Shown piece by piece: positions 1 to 7,024 of a stretch of DNA of 64,000 nucleotides (position 1 is its first letter; every line of letters begins with the position of its first letter). Position numbers and translations under genes: made by a program. The notes under the pieces were generated by a model, which made no database searches, was not told where the DNA came from, and worked only from the letters and a program-made list of their open reading frames with translations. The DNA comes from Ferrimonas senticii DSM 18821 (lineage in GTDB: Bacteria; Pseudomonadota; Gammaproteobacteria; Enterobacterales; Shewanellaceae): NCBI RefSeq assembly GCF_000422665.1, contig NZ_KE383899.1, positions 198,915 through 262,914 on the forward strand. The letters run 5' to 3'.

Positions 1-89
1 TCACTGTGGCCATAAACCAGCGCAACGCTGTTATCTGGCATTTGTGCCAGCAACTGCTGACGATGACTGGCGGCTAAGGCGTAATCCAT
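1..89 (-). CDS. pepP: Xaa-Pro aminopeptidase PepP, N-terminal fragment
   Basis: The first 29 codons of a minus-strand gene that runs off the left edge. The peptide begins MDYALAASHRQQLLAQMPDN and continues with SVALVYGHS, which resembles the start of proline aminopeptidase P (metal-dependent, removes N-terminal residues before proline). Its position downstream of ygfB matches the ygfB-pepP-ubi order of gammaproteobacteria. Only the N-terminus is visible, so no catalytic residues can be checked; the assignment rests mainly on gene order. Confidence 0.65.
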   Translation of the reverse strand, partial: MDYALAASHRQQLLAQMPDNSVALVYGHS

Positions 90-129
90 AAAAGCGTTTC
101 CTTGTTATCGTTGTTGGTGTTGTACGGGA

Positions 130-170
130 GCTCTAAAACAAAGGGCGTTGATGATCACCATCAACGCCCT
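130..170 (-). terminator. Intrinsic terminator after ygfB
   Basis: A perfect 12-bp stem (142-153 with 159-170) with a 5-nt loop. Read on the minus strand it is followed by TTGTTTTAG. It lies just past the ygfB stop and before pepP, so the two genes are probably at least partly separated in transcription. Confidence 0.75.
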
Positions 171-180
171 CGCTTATGGT

Positions 181-750
181 TTAGTGCAGCACCACAGGCT
201 CGTCGTCGCCGTCATCCAGACCGCGGAACTCGCGCAGACACTCCCAAGCGCCGATGCGGGCGTGCTCGACCAACGCATCAAAGCCGGCTTCGTTTTCTGG
301 GCTGTCGTCCACTTCCAACTCCACCATGGTGAATTCGGTCAAGTCTTGGATCAGCTCTTTAACCTCATCAGAGGCTTTGTCCAGCGAGGTTTGTACCATC
401 GCCAGACCGGTCAGGAAGCTCTGTACCCAGTTGATAAAGGCTTCCAGACGATCGTTCAGTGGGTCATCGGCATCCGCCAGCATCGGCGTGAAGCTCATGT
501 CTGGGTCAACCAAGCTGGTCACCACCTGCTGGTACAGCTCTTCCACCAGCGGCATCAGCTCTGACGACAGCGCTTCACCGTCGTTGATCAGCTCCAGCAT
601 CGGCTGCACCCATTGTTTGTTTTCCAGCGGCACACCACCGCAGACTAAGCCAGTTAAGACCCCGTGGATCTCCGCCGGCAATACCGCCAATTTGTCTTTA
701 TCAAGGGCAGCTTGCAGCTTGCTAAGTAGCAACACAGAAGTGGTTTTCAT
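181..750 (-). CDS. ygfB: UPF0149 family protein YgfB
   Basis: A 189-residue acidic, mostly helical protein of the UPF0149/YgfB (YecA-like) family. The motif AEIHGVLTGLVCGG near residues 20-33 matches the family signature (AEMHGLISGMICGG in E. coli), and the protein ends in the typical short -LH tail. The start at 750 (MKTTSVLLLSKL) gives the usual family length; an in-frame upstream extension to 900 would be unusually long and would run back into zapA. It lies back to back with zapA and upstream of pepP, as in E. coli. The molecular role is not established from sequence. Confidence 0.85.
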   Translation of the reverse strand: MKTTSVLLLSKLQAALDKDKLAVLPAEIHGVLTGLVCGGVPLENKQWVQPMLELINDGEALSSELMPLVEELYQQVVTSLVDPDMSFTPMLADADDPLNDRLEAFINWVQSFLTGLAMVQTSLDKASDEVKELIQDLTEFTMVELEVDDSPENEAGFDALVEHARIGAWECLREFRGLDDGDDEPVVLH

Positions 751-859
751 AATGGCGGAAGTTCCAATGATTAACGTTGCAGGCATGCTATCATGAGCCC
801 CTAAATGGCTCCACCAAGTGACGGCTGCGAGCTTTAAAATAACGAACGATTCGATACCC

Positions 860-1198
860 ATGAGCCAGCACACCACCGAAATCACCGTCTTTGGTCGCAA
901 CTACACCGTGGCCTGCCCGCCTGATCAACAGCAGCAACTGCGCGCCATCGCCGCCGAGCTGCACAACCGCATCGATCAGATGAAAAAGCGCACCGGCAAC
1001 GCCAGCATGGAACAACTGGCGGTGATGGTGGCACTCAACCTGTTGCATGAAAAAGACCAACAGCGCTTAGCTCAGGGCGAAGAACAATTACAACTGCAGC
1101 GCCGTCTAAATGCGCTGCAAGTCACCATTGAGCAGCGTTTAAGCGAGCGCACCACAAACCCACAAAAAGCGGTTGAATCCGATCCCGAAGCTTCATAG
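860..1198 (+). CDS. zapA: Cell division protein ZapA
   Basis: A 112-residue protein. The N-terminal half has the ZapA fold signature (EITVFGRNYTVACP, then an AAELHNRIDQMKKRTG-type helix) and is followed by a long Gln-rich coiled coil. ZapA binds FtsZ protofilaments and stabilises the Z-ring at midcell. The ATG at 860 gives the family start; a longer open frame from 818 adds residues not seen in the family. The gene is followed at once by 6S RNA, the classical zapA-ssrS-ygfA arrangement. Confidence 0.9.
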   Translation: MSQHTTEITVFGRNYTVACPPDQQQQLRAIAAELHNRIDQMKKRTGNASMEQLAVMVALNLLHEKDQQRLAQGEEQLQLQRRLNALQVTIEQRLSERTTNPQKAVESDPEAS

Positions 1199-1237
1199 TA
1201 TGAACTCGTGAGTTAGGAGGAACGCCACGCGATTCTC

Positions 1238-1243
1238 TATACT
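1238..1243 (+). promoter_or_regulatory. Candidate -10 box for 6S RNA
   Basis: TATACT lies about 7 bp before the first bases that can pair with the 3' end of 6S RNA. No good -35 box is visible at the standard distance, so this is a tentative call. Confidence 0.35.
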
Positions 1244-1248
1244 CACCA

Positions 1249-1428
1249 GGCTCCCTGAAGTGTACGCCAGCGTTCAAACGTCCCTGGCCGATGCTTTTAA
1301 CCCCAGGGTGTTCAACTGATGCGGCTGTGCATGCTCGGCACGACCGAGAAGCCGAAAGCATCGACTGAATACCCGCCTTGAATTTTCGGATTCAAGGGCA
1401 ACCTGTCGCAGCGGCACCCCGGGGAGCA
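1249..1428 (+). ncRNA. ssrS: 6S RNA
   Basis: Between zapA and the downstream genes there is a stretch strongly like E. coli 6S RNA. It contains GCATGCTCGG(C)ACGACCGAGAAGCC around 1331-1354, then CCTTGAA...TTCAAGGG around 1376-1400 and GTCGCAGCGGCA near the 3' end. The 5' end (about 1250-1275) can pair with the 3' end to form the closing stem. 6S RNA mimics an open promoter, binds sigma70-RNA polymerase and lowers transcription in stationary phase. End coordinates are estimates from the pairing; a T-rich stretch at about 1462-1472 may be the terminator. Confidence 0.88.
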
Positions 1429-1699
1429 CCACCTTTCTTTCGGCTTTCTCGCCACCCCTTCCGATTTTTTATCTCGATCACAACTTTTTGCCATTTGGGT
1501 TAAAAAGCGCTCAGCAACACAACATTCTCTAGCCAATTGGCAAACAAGACAGTACTCTCTCGCCTCCCAAAAACGAGCAGACGAATTTATTTCGTCAATG
1601 GCAGCAATCGCGACTCACATTCACAGGATTTTTTGCTGTCAGATGCTGTAATTGCTACGGCTTAATCCCTATTGGTTATTTTAAGAGGACGACTGGATA

Positions 1700-4195
1700 A
1701 TGCGCTGGCTAAGCGACCGCAATTCGATTCGAATCATCCGTTTCGTACCTCTTATCTTGCTGGCGATCGTCATGGTCGTCGCCATTCCAACGGCGGTTAT
1801 CCAAAGTAACCTGCGCCTAGCTGAATTAGAACGGACTATCCGTGATACCCATCTGCAGCAGCACAAAGAACAGATGCGCTATCAGGTCAACTCGGCGATA
1901 AACCAGATTGAGTACGAATACGCTCTGTATCGACAACAGTTGCGTCAGCGACTGCGCGCCAAAGTTGACGAAGCCTGCGCCATTGCCGACAGCATCTACC
2001 GCGCTCACCCTGATGCCAGTGCCGAGCAACTGACCGAACGGATCACCGCTGCCCTGAGACCAATCCGCTTTAATGATGGCCGCGGTTACTATTTTATTTT
2101 CGATCAAAACGGCATCGCCCTGATGCATCCGTTGCAGCCGCACACCGAAGGTCAGCCGATGCTCAACCGAGTTGATGCCGATGGCACCCAATTTCTGCGG
2201 GAACACCTTGATCTAATTAAAAAATCCAAAGACGGTGGCGCCTTCCATCGCTGGTTCTTTGAACGCCCAGGTCGTGCTGGCGAACATGAAAAGTTTGGCT
2301 ACGGCAAAATCTTTGAGCCGCTAGGTTGGTATATCGGCACCGGCGAATACGTTGAGGACTTGGAGCAGGAGATCCATCAGCGACTGCTCAACTGGTTTAC
2401 CGAACATCGTTTTGACAGTGACGGCTACGCCTATGTGCTAAATCGCAATGGCATCATTTTGGCGCACAAGCAACGCGAACTGATTGGTTTTCGGGCCGAT
2501 TTCGTTAGCGATATTCTGCGCAATCATGACCTGGCCAGCATCAATTCCCACGGTAAATTTATCTATTATCAGATGACCAGCGCTGAGCATCTGGGTCAGC
2601 TTCATGAGAAGGTTGGTTTTATTCGGCGATCGTCGCATTGGAATTGGTGGATTGGCGCCGGTTTCTTCAAATATCAATTGGATAAGAAAATTGCCGCCGA
2701 TCTGACGATTGCTCGCCAGCAGCATTTTCAGTTGATTGCCCAACTGTCAGTCCTGTTTGTGCTAGTTAGCCTATTGGCGTTGTGGCCATCAACCGTACTG
2801 GCCAATTCAATCCAGCGGCGAGTTAGCCACTACCAAACCCGAATCCATGAAGATCTAAAGCAACTATCGCAACACAAAGATCAGCTTAAACATCAGGCTG
2901 AACACGACGATCTTACCGGCTTACCAAACCGACTGCGGATCCGCCAAGAGCTCGAGCAGCAACTGGCGCACGCCAAACGCGGTAAGCGGCGGCTGGCATT
3001 AATCTACATGGATGTCGATCACTTTAAACGGATCAACAGCAACTATGGCCACGATGTCGGCGATCAACTGTTGGTGCATCTGGCCAGTCTGTTGAAGCAA
3101 CAGCTGGCAGACAGCGGCGTTGCTGGACGCTATGGTGGCGACGAATTTGTCATCAGTATCTTAAACCCCGGTCCGCAACTGCCATTGTTGCTGCAGCGCT
3201 TTTGCCTGCGCGCGCAACAACCGATTGCGATCAATGGCCACGATATCCAAAGTGGCTTAACCGCAGGGGTGGCGATCTACCCCGATGATGGTGAAAACAG
3301 CGATGATCTGCTGGCAAAAGCCGACTTGCTGCTGCAGGACGCGCAAAAGCACCACAAAGGCCAAGCACTGTTTTTTGATGAGCAACTGAGCGCCAAATTC
3401 AGCGAGCAGCGGTTGTTAGAACAAGAGGTGCAGTGGGCGTTGCAGCGCCAGCAGATTGAGGTCTACTACCAGCCACAAGTGGACAGCCGCAGCGGTCAGA
3501 TCGAAGCGGTGGAGGCGCTGTGCCGTTGGCATAACCCCCGAGTAGGCATGGTGCCGCCGGATCAGTTTATTGCCGTAGCCGAGCGAACCGGTGATATTCA
3601 CCCGCTGGGCGATTATGTCTTGGAACAAGCGTGCCGCCAGATCCACCAGTTGAATCAGCAACGGCAACAGCAACAACGGCCGCCACTGCAACTGTCGGTG
3701 AATATCTCACCGATGCAGCTACTACAAGAGCAATTTGTCGAACAGGTGGCGCAGATCCTCGCCAGCAGCAACTTGCCGCCACAACAGTTGACCCTAGAGT
3801 TGACCGAAAACATCGTGATCGAGGATATCGAGGCGGTTCGCACTATCTTGCACCGCTTAAAAGCGCTGCAACTGCAGATCTCGCTGGATGATTTTGGCAC
3901 CGGTTACTCGTCGTTGCGCTACATCCACAGCCTGCCAATCGACGAAATCAAGATTGACCGGGCTTTCGTGCGCGATATACAGAGTAACCAGCACAGTCTT
4001 AATGTAACGAAGACCATCATCGCTATGGCCCAGTACAGCCAGATGCAGGTGGTCGCCGAAGGGGTCGAAACCGTTGAACAACAGCATTTGCTCACCCGCC
4101 TCGGCTGCCAATTATTGCAAGGGTATCTGTTTGCCAAGCCATTGCCTATTGGCGAGCTAACCAGTTTGTTGCAAGCAGAGGTAGCCAAAGGCTAG
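1700..4195 (+). CDS. Cache-domain diguanylate cyclase/phosphodiesterase (GGDEF-EAL)
   Basis: An 831-residue inner-membrane c-di-GMP enzyme. A TM helix near residues 13-33 is followed by two periplasmic Cache-like modules (RGYYFIFDQNG about residue 128 and DGYAYVLNRNGIILAH about residue 240), a second TM helix near 345-365, a coiled-coil linker, a GGDEF domain (RYGGDEF at about 477-483) and an EAL domain (VEALCRW at about 604-610, ENIVIED, DDFGTGYSSL, VVAEGVET). Both catalytic signatures are intact. I see no RxxD inhibitory site five residues before GGDEF. It probably senses a small periplasmic ligand. It sits between ssrS and fau, which are adjacent in E. coli, so it appears to be an insertion into that pair. 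Confidence 0.9.
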   Translation: MRWLSDRNSIRIIRFVPLILLAIVMVVAIPTAVIQSNLRLAELERTIRDTHLQQHKEQMRYQVNSAINQIEYEYALYRQQLRQRLRAKVDEACAIADSIYRAHPDASAEQLTERITAALRPIRFNDGRGYYFIFDQNGIALMHPLQPHTEGQPMLNRVDADGTQFLREHLDLIKKSKDGGAFHRWFFERPGRAGEHEKFGYGKIFEPLGWYIGTGEYVEDLEQEIHQRLLNWFTEHRFDSDGYAYVLNRNGIILAHKQRELIGFRADFVSDILRNHDLASINSHGKFIYYQMTSAEHLGQLHEKVGFIRRSSHWNWWIGAGFFKYQLDKKIAADLTIARQQHFQLIAQLSVLFVLVSLLALWPSTVLANSIQRRVSHYQTRIHEDLKQLSQHKDQLKHQAEHDDLTGLPNRLRIRQELEQQLAHAKRGKRRLALIYMDVDHFKRINSNYGHDVGDQLLVHLASLLKQQLADSGVAGRYGGDEFVISILNPGPQLPLLLQRFCLRAQQPIAINGHDIQSGLTAGVAIYPDDGENSDDLLAKADLLLQDAQKHHKGQALFFDEQLSAKFSEQRLLEQEVQWALQRQQIEVYYQPQVDSRSGQIEAVEALCRWHNPRVGMVPPDQFIAVAERTGDIHPLGDYVLEQACRQIHQLNQQRQQQQRPPLQLSVNISPMQLLQEQFVEQVAQILASSNLPPQQLTLELTENIVIEDIEAVRTILHRLKALQLQISLDDFGTGYSSLRYIHSLPIDEIKIDRAFVRDIQSNQHSLNVTKTIIAMAQYSQMQVVAEGVETVEQQHLLTRLGCQLLQGYLFAKPLPIGELTSLLQAEVAKG

Positions 4196-4243
4196 CAAGC
4201 GGCGCACACTTAGGGCTTGTTTTAGGAAGTAGGAAGCCAACCT

Positions 4244-4849
4244 ATGACCGACCAACCAGCCCTAACCAGCCGCCAACAACTGCGGCAGCAATTGCGTCGA
4301 GCCCGGCAGCAACTTAGCCAGCAGCAACAGCGCCAAGCGGCGATTAACCTAGCCAGTCATCTACCCGAACATTCACTGCTGCAACACGCCAGCCAGATTG
4401 GGGTGTATCTGGCCAACGACGGCGAACTCGACCCGCATCTGCTGGCGGAAATCCTGCACGCCCGTGGTAAACAACTCGCCCTGCCACTGCTGCACCCCTT
4501 TGCCCGCCAACAACTGCTGTTTCAACGCTACCAACCGGGAATGAAGTTGCTCCCCAACCGCTTTGGTATTCTCGAACCAAAACTGGATAAAAGCCAAGTG
4601 GTGCCGCTGTACCAACTGGATCTGATTTTGTTGCCACTGGTGGGTTTTGATGGCGATGGTAATCGCTTAGGGATGGGCGGCGGCTTTTACGACCGCACCA
4701 TAGGCGCACTGCCGGTGTCGCAGCGGCCGACGTTGATTGGGCTGGCACACCGCCAGCAACAAGTGACCAGTTTGGAAAACCAGTGGTGGGATGTGCCGCT
4801 GGACGCCATCGCTACTGAGCAGGAAGTGCATCAGCCGTATCGGCATTAG
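4244..4849 (+). CDS. fau: 5-formyltetrahydrofolate cyclo-ligase
   Basis: A 201-residue protein of the MTHFS/YgfA family, which converts 5-formyl-THF to 5,10-methenyl-THF using ATP. The signature LGMGGGFYDRTI near residues 143-154 forms the ATP/substrate pocket, and the N-terminal Arg/Gln-rich helix is typical. Length matches the family (about 180-200). In E. coli this gene (ygfA/fau) follows ssrS directly; here the Cache-GGDEF-EAL gene lies between, 48 bp upstream. Confidence 0.9.
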   Translation: MTDQPALTSRQQLRQQLRRARQQLSQQQQRQAAINLASHLPEHSLLQHASQIGVYLANDGELDPHLLAEILHARGKQLALPLLHPFARQQLLFQRYQPGMKLLPNRFGILEPKLDKSQVVPLYQLDLILLPLVGFDGDGNRLGMGGGFYDRTIGALPVSQRPTLIGLAHRQQQVTSLENQWWDVPLDAIATEQEVHQPYRH

Positions 4850-5547
4850 TTTTTCCGCGAACGTGTTCGCGGGATTGTTGGTTCGAAGGTCAGTGTCTCG
4901 ACTTGTTGTAGCACCGCTGTACTTCGTAGCTTTTGCCTCTGGCGGCCACGGGGCGTTGCCCCATTGGATTCCCCTAGCCTCCACGGTTGACGAGAGCCCC
5001 TCGTTCTCACCGCACTTCGCGGCAGCACCGGCCCGAGGCGGCATCCATGCCTTCACGGGCCTCTCGGGCATCCTGCCCTCGGCTTGCCACTACCTATGCG
5101 GTTTCACTCGGCGTCAACAAGTCGGCTTAGAGCCGCAATAACCACCGTCATCAGAAGCATTAAAGGGAGTGACTTTCTGGCAACGGTTGCGCCAACGGGC
5201 TTTGGCCGACTCGCGGCGGTGAGCGGTGTGCTGCACATTGAGGCCGGAGGCCATGGATGGCCGAAGTCGCTGCTAAGCCATGGATGGCGCATCAGCGCAG
5301 TGTCGAAAGGAGCAGCACAAGGAGCGAAGGGTTGTCGCCGTGTTGGAGGCACTAGGGTGGGCAGAGGGCAACGCCCTCGCCCGCCGGAGGCTAACGGCTA
5401 CGAAATGAAGGGTAAATTGACCGTCGCTGACATTAGCTACGCCAACGACAATCTCGCTCTTACTACTTACTGCGAACTAATTACTATCAACTCGCTGTTA
5501 TCTTTGCCGCCGCAATAACCGCTATCGGAGGCAGCGAACCAAAACAC
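4850..5547. other. Gene-free stretch dominated by a large repeat
   Basis: No convincing protein or RNA gene is visible in these 698 bp. Most of it (about 4930-5412) is copy 1 of a dispersed repeat described separately; the rest is a short region with degenerate ACTNATNACT-like runs (about 5455-5515) like those next to other repeat remnants in the window. Confidence 0.6.
4930..5412 (+). repeat. Large dispersed intergenic repeat, copy 1
   Basis: The core at about 5098-5400 is closely matched, in the same orientation, at 39738-40050. Shared landmarks are TTTCACTCGGCGTCAACAAG, TTTGGCCGACTCGCGGC, GAGGCCGGAGGCCATGGATG, AGCGAAGGGTT and CGCCCGCCGGAGGCTAACGG. The left part (GCGGCCACGGGGCG...) also has a counterpart in copy 2, but copy 1 has about 110 extra bases (about 4980-5095). 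Both copies lie between genes. Open frames in it are not conserved in a protein-like way. Confidence 0.85.
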
Positions 5548-6381
5548 TCACCGCGCTTCGAATCTCACCTCGTAACCGCTGAATTTACGCAGGTTAATCA
5601 CCCCAGTATCAAACAGCAGATATTGGCCTTTGATCCCCTGCAGCACCCCGGAAACTTCTGGGTTCTTATCAAAGTTGTGTGAAGCAATCTTGGTTGGCCA
5701 TTGCTCGACCGGAAACAGCAGCGCGCGCTTGGCTGCATCCAACACTTCGATGGCGTCGTCACCAAAGCGCTGCCGCAGTTCGGCTAATTCCTCTGCAACT
5801 AATGCCAGCAAGCGTTCGCCCTCGGCGGCTAAATCGATGCTGGCGCCATCGCCTTTAAGCATTGCTCGCCAGTTGGTTTTATCGGCCACGTACTTAGCGA
5901 TGGCCACTTCCACCAGACCTGAGATCTGCCGGGTCGCGACTCGCAGCAGCGGCATCGCTTCAGTGGCACCTTGGTCGAGCCAACGGGTTGGGATCTGGCT
6001 GTGGCGAGTAATCCCCACTTTCAAACCAGAGGTATTCGCTAGGTAAACGTAGTGCGGCACCATGCAGTTGGCTTCGCCCCACTGCGGTTCGCGGCAGGTG
6101 CCTTGATGGTAATGGCAGGTTTCCGGCTTCATGATGCACATGTCGCAGGAGGCCAGCTTCTTCATGCATGGGAAGCAGTGCCCCTGCGAGTAGCTTTTGT
6201 TGGTCTTGCGACCACAAGCCACACAGTTGATGGTGCCGGTGTAGATCAGCGCCATCGGCTTGCCGATGTAATCGTTTAGTGGCAGCAGTTGCTCGCCCAG
6301 TCGCAGTTGATATTGCGCTTGATTATCGGCGGTTAAATTCACCGCCATTTTGCGAAGGTTGCCCTGCATTTCGCTGTCCAT
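5548..6381 (-). CDS. DUF2797 family zinc-ribbon/GIY-YIG-like protein
   Basis: A 277-residue protein of the DUF2797 family. An N-terminal barrel-like segment is followed by a cysteine-rich region (about residues 52-105: CVACGRK, CFPCMKK, CDMCIM, CHYHQGTC), likely zinc binding. Next is YVYLANTSGLKVGITR (about 112-127), which resembles the first strands of GIY-YIG nuclease-like folds. The biochemical function of the family is not known to me. It lies just downstream of yihD, with an inverted repeat in the 87-bp gap. Confidence 0.75.
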   Translation of the reverse strand: MDSEMQGNLRKMAVNLTADNQAQYQLRLGEQLLPLNDYIGKPMALIYTGTINCVACGRKTNKSYSQGHCFPCMKKLASCDMCIMKPETCHYHQGTCREPQWGEANCMVPHYVYLANTSGLKVGITRHSQIPTRWLDQGATEAMPLLRVATRQISGLVEVAIAKYVADKTNWRAMLKGDGASIDLAAEGERLLALVAEELAELRQRFGDDAIEVLDAAKRALLFPVEQWPTKIASHNFDKNPEVSGVLQGIKGQYLLFDTGVINLRKFSGYEVRFEAR

Positions 6382-6408
6382 GATAAAAATCCGTGGCGCC
6401 AGAATACG

Positions 6409-6438
6409 ACAACGCCGCGGCGATTGCAGCGGCGTTGT
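6409..6438 (-). terminator. Inverted repeat between yihD and the DUF2797 gene
   Basis: A perfect 10-bp stem (6409-6418 with 6429-6438) with a 10-nt loop. On the minus strand it is followed by CGTATTCTGG, without a good U-tract, so it is at best a weak terminator after yihD. Confidence 0.45.
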
Positions 6439-6468
6439 GCTGAGCTAGAAACTCACGAACCGGTTAGC

Positions 6469-6747
6469 TCACTCGTTTGGATCAATACCACGAGCCTTTA
6501 AAATGGCGCTCTTCCAGTCGTAGTCTTCAACGTAATCCTTAGCGATACCCGGGATCATCTTGCCTTCGCCGGTCTCTTTCATCTTCAGGTGGTAGATCAA
6601 CACGTCGTCAGTCAACTCTTCCAGCGGGCCTGCAAAGCCTGCTTCACCGGCCAATTTAACCAGCATCTGCGCCAAGTTTAGCTCTTGGTTGGCTTGCCAT
6701 ACTGGCTCCAGCAGTTCCAACAGTTCATCAATACGGTGACAAGACAT
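6469..6747 (-). CDS. yihD: YihD family protein (DUF1040)
   Basis: A 92-residue protein with clear similarity along its length to E. coli YihD: an N-terminal helix HRIDELLELLEPVW, then LTDDVLIYHLKMKETGEG, IPGIAKDYVEDY and a C-terminal ARGIDPNE. YihD is a conserved small cytosolic protein without a firmly known role. The 200 bp upstream (6748-6950) show no gene. Confidence 0.85.
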   Translation of the reverse strand: MSCHRIDELLELLEPVWQANQELNLAQMLVKLAGEAGFAGPLEELTDDVLIYHLKMKETGEGKMIPGIAKDYVEDYDWKSAILKARGIDPNE

Positions 6748-6960
6748 GGTGATTCCTCATTACTGTGTATCGGACCAAAACAAGGTCCGCTAGCGATGAC
6801 CTGATTATCGCGACTTAGCCCGACAACCTATAAGGTTATTTTGCCACTGCTAAGCGATTGCGACTATCGAACAAAACGGTCGTCAACGGCGGATTAATCA
6901 ACGGATTATTGATGCGCCGACGACTGCACTTCAAGCGAACCACCAACCAATAACCACTGG

Positions 6961-7021
6961 CAACTGACAACTGACAACTGACAACTGACAACTGACAACT
7001 GACAACTGACAACTGACAACT
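6961..7021. repeat. Heptamer tandem repeat CAACTGA
   Basis: Eight perfect head-to-tail copies of CAACTGA followed by a partial ninth, directly abutting the mrcB stop codon at 7025. Translating it gives only the repeated dipeptide-like string VVSCQLS, so it is not a coding signal. A related array lies at 23918-23960. Confidence 0.95.
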
Positions 7022-7024
7022 AGC

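Noticed and set aside
5084-5518. A possible protein of about 144 residues, similar to one at 39738-40037
   Set aside because: The similarity comes from the DNA repeat shared by the two places. The frames end differently, lack start signals and do not show protein-like conservation.
6961-7021. CRISPR-like repeat array
   Set aside because: The units are 7 bases with no spacers, so this is a simple tandem repeat. No other CRISPR array or cas gene is visible in the window.
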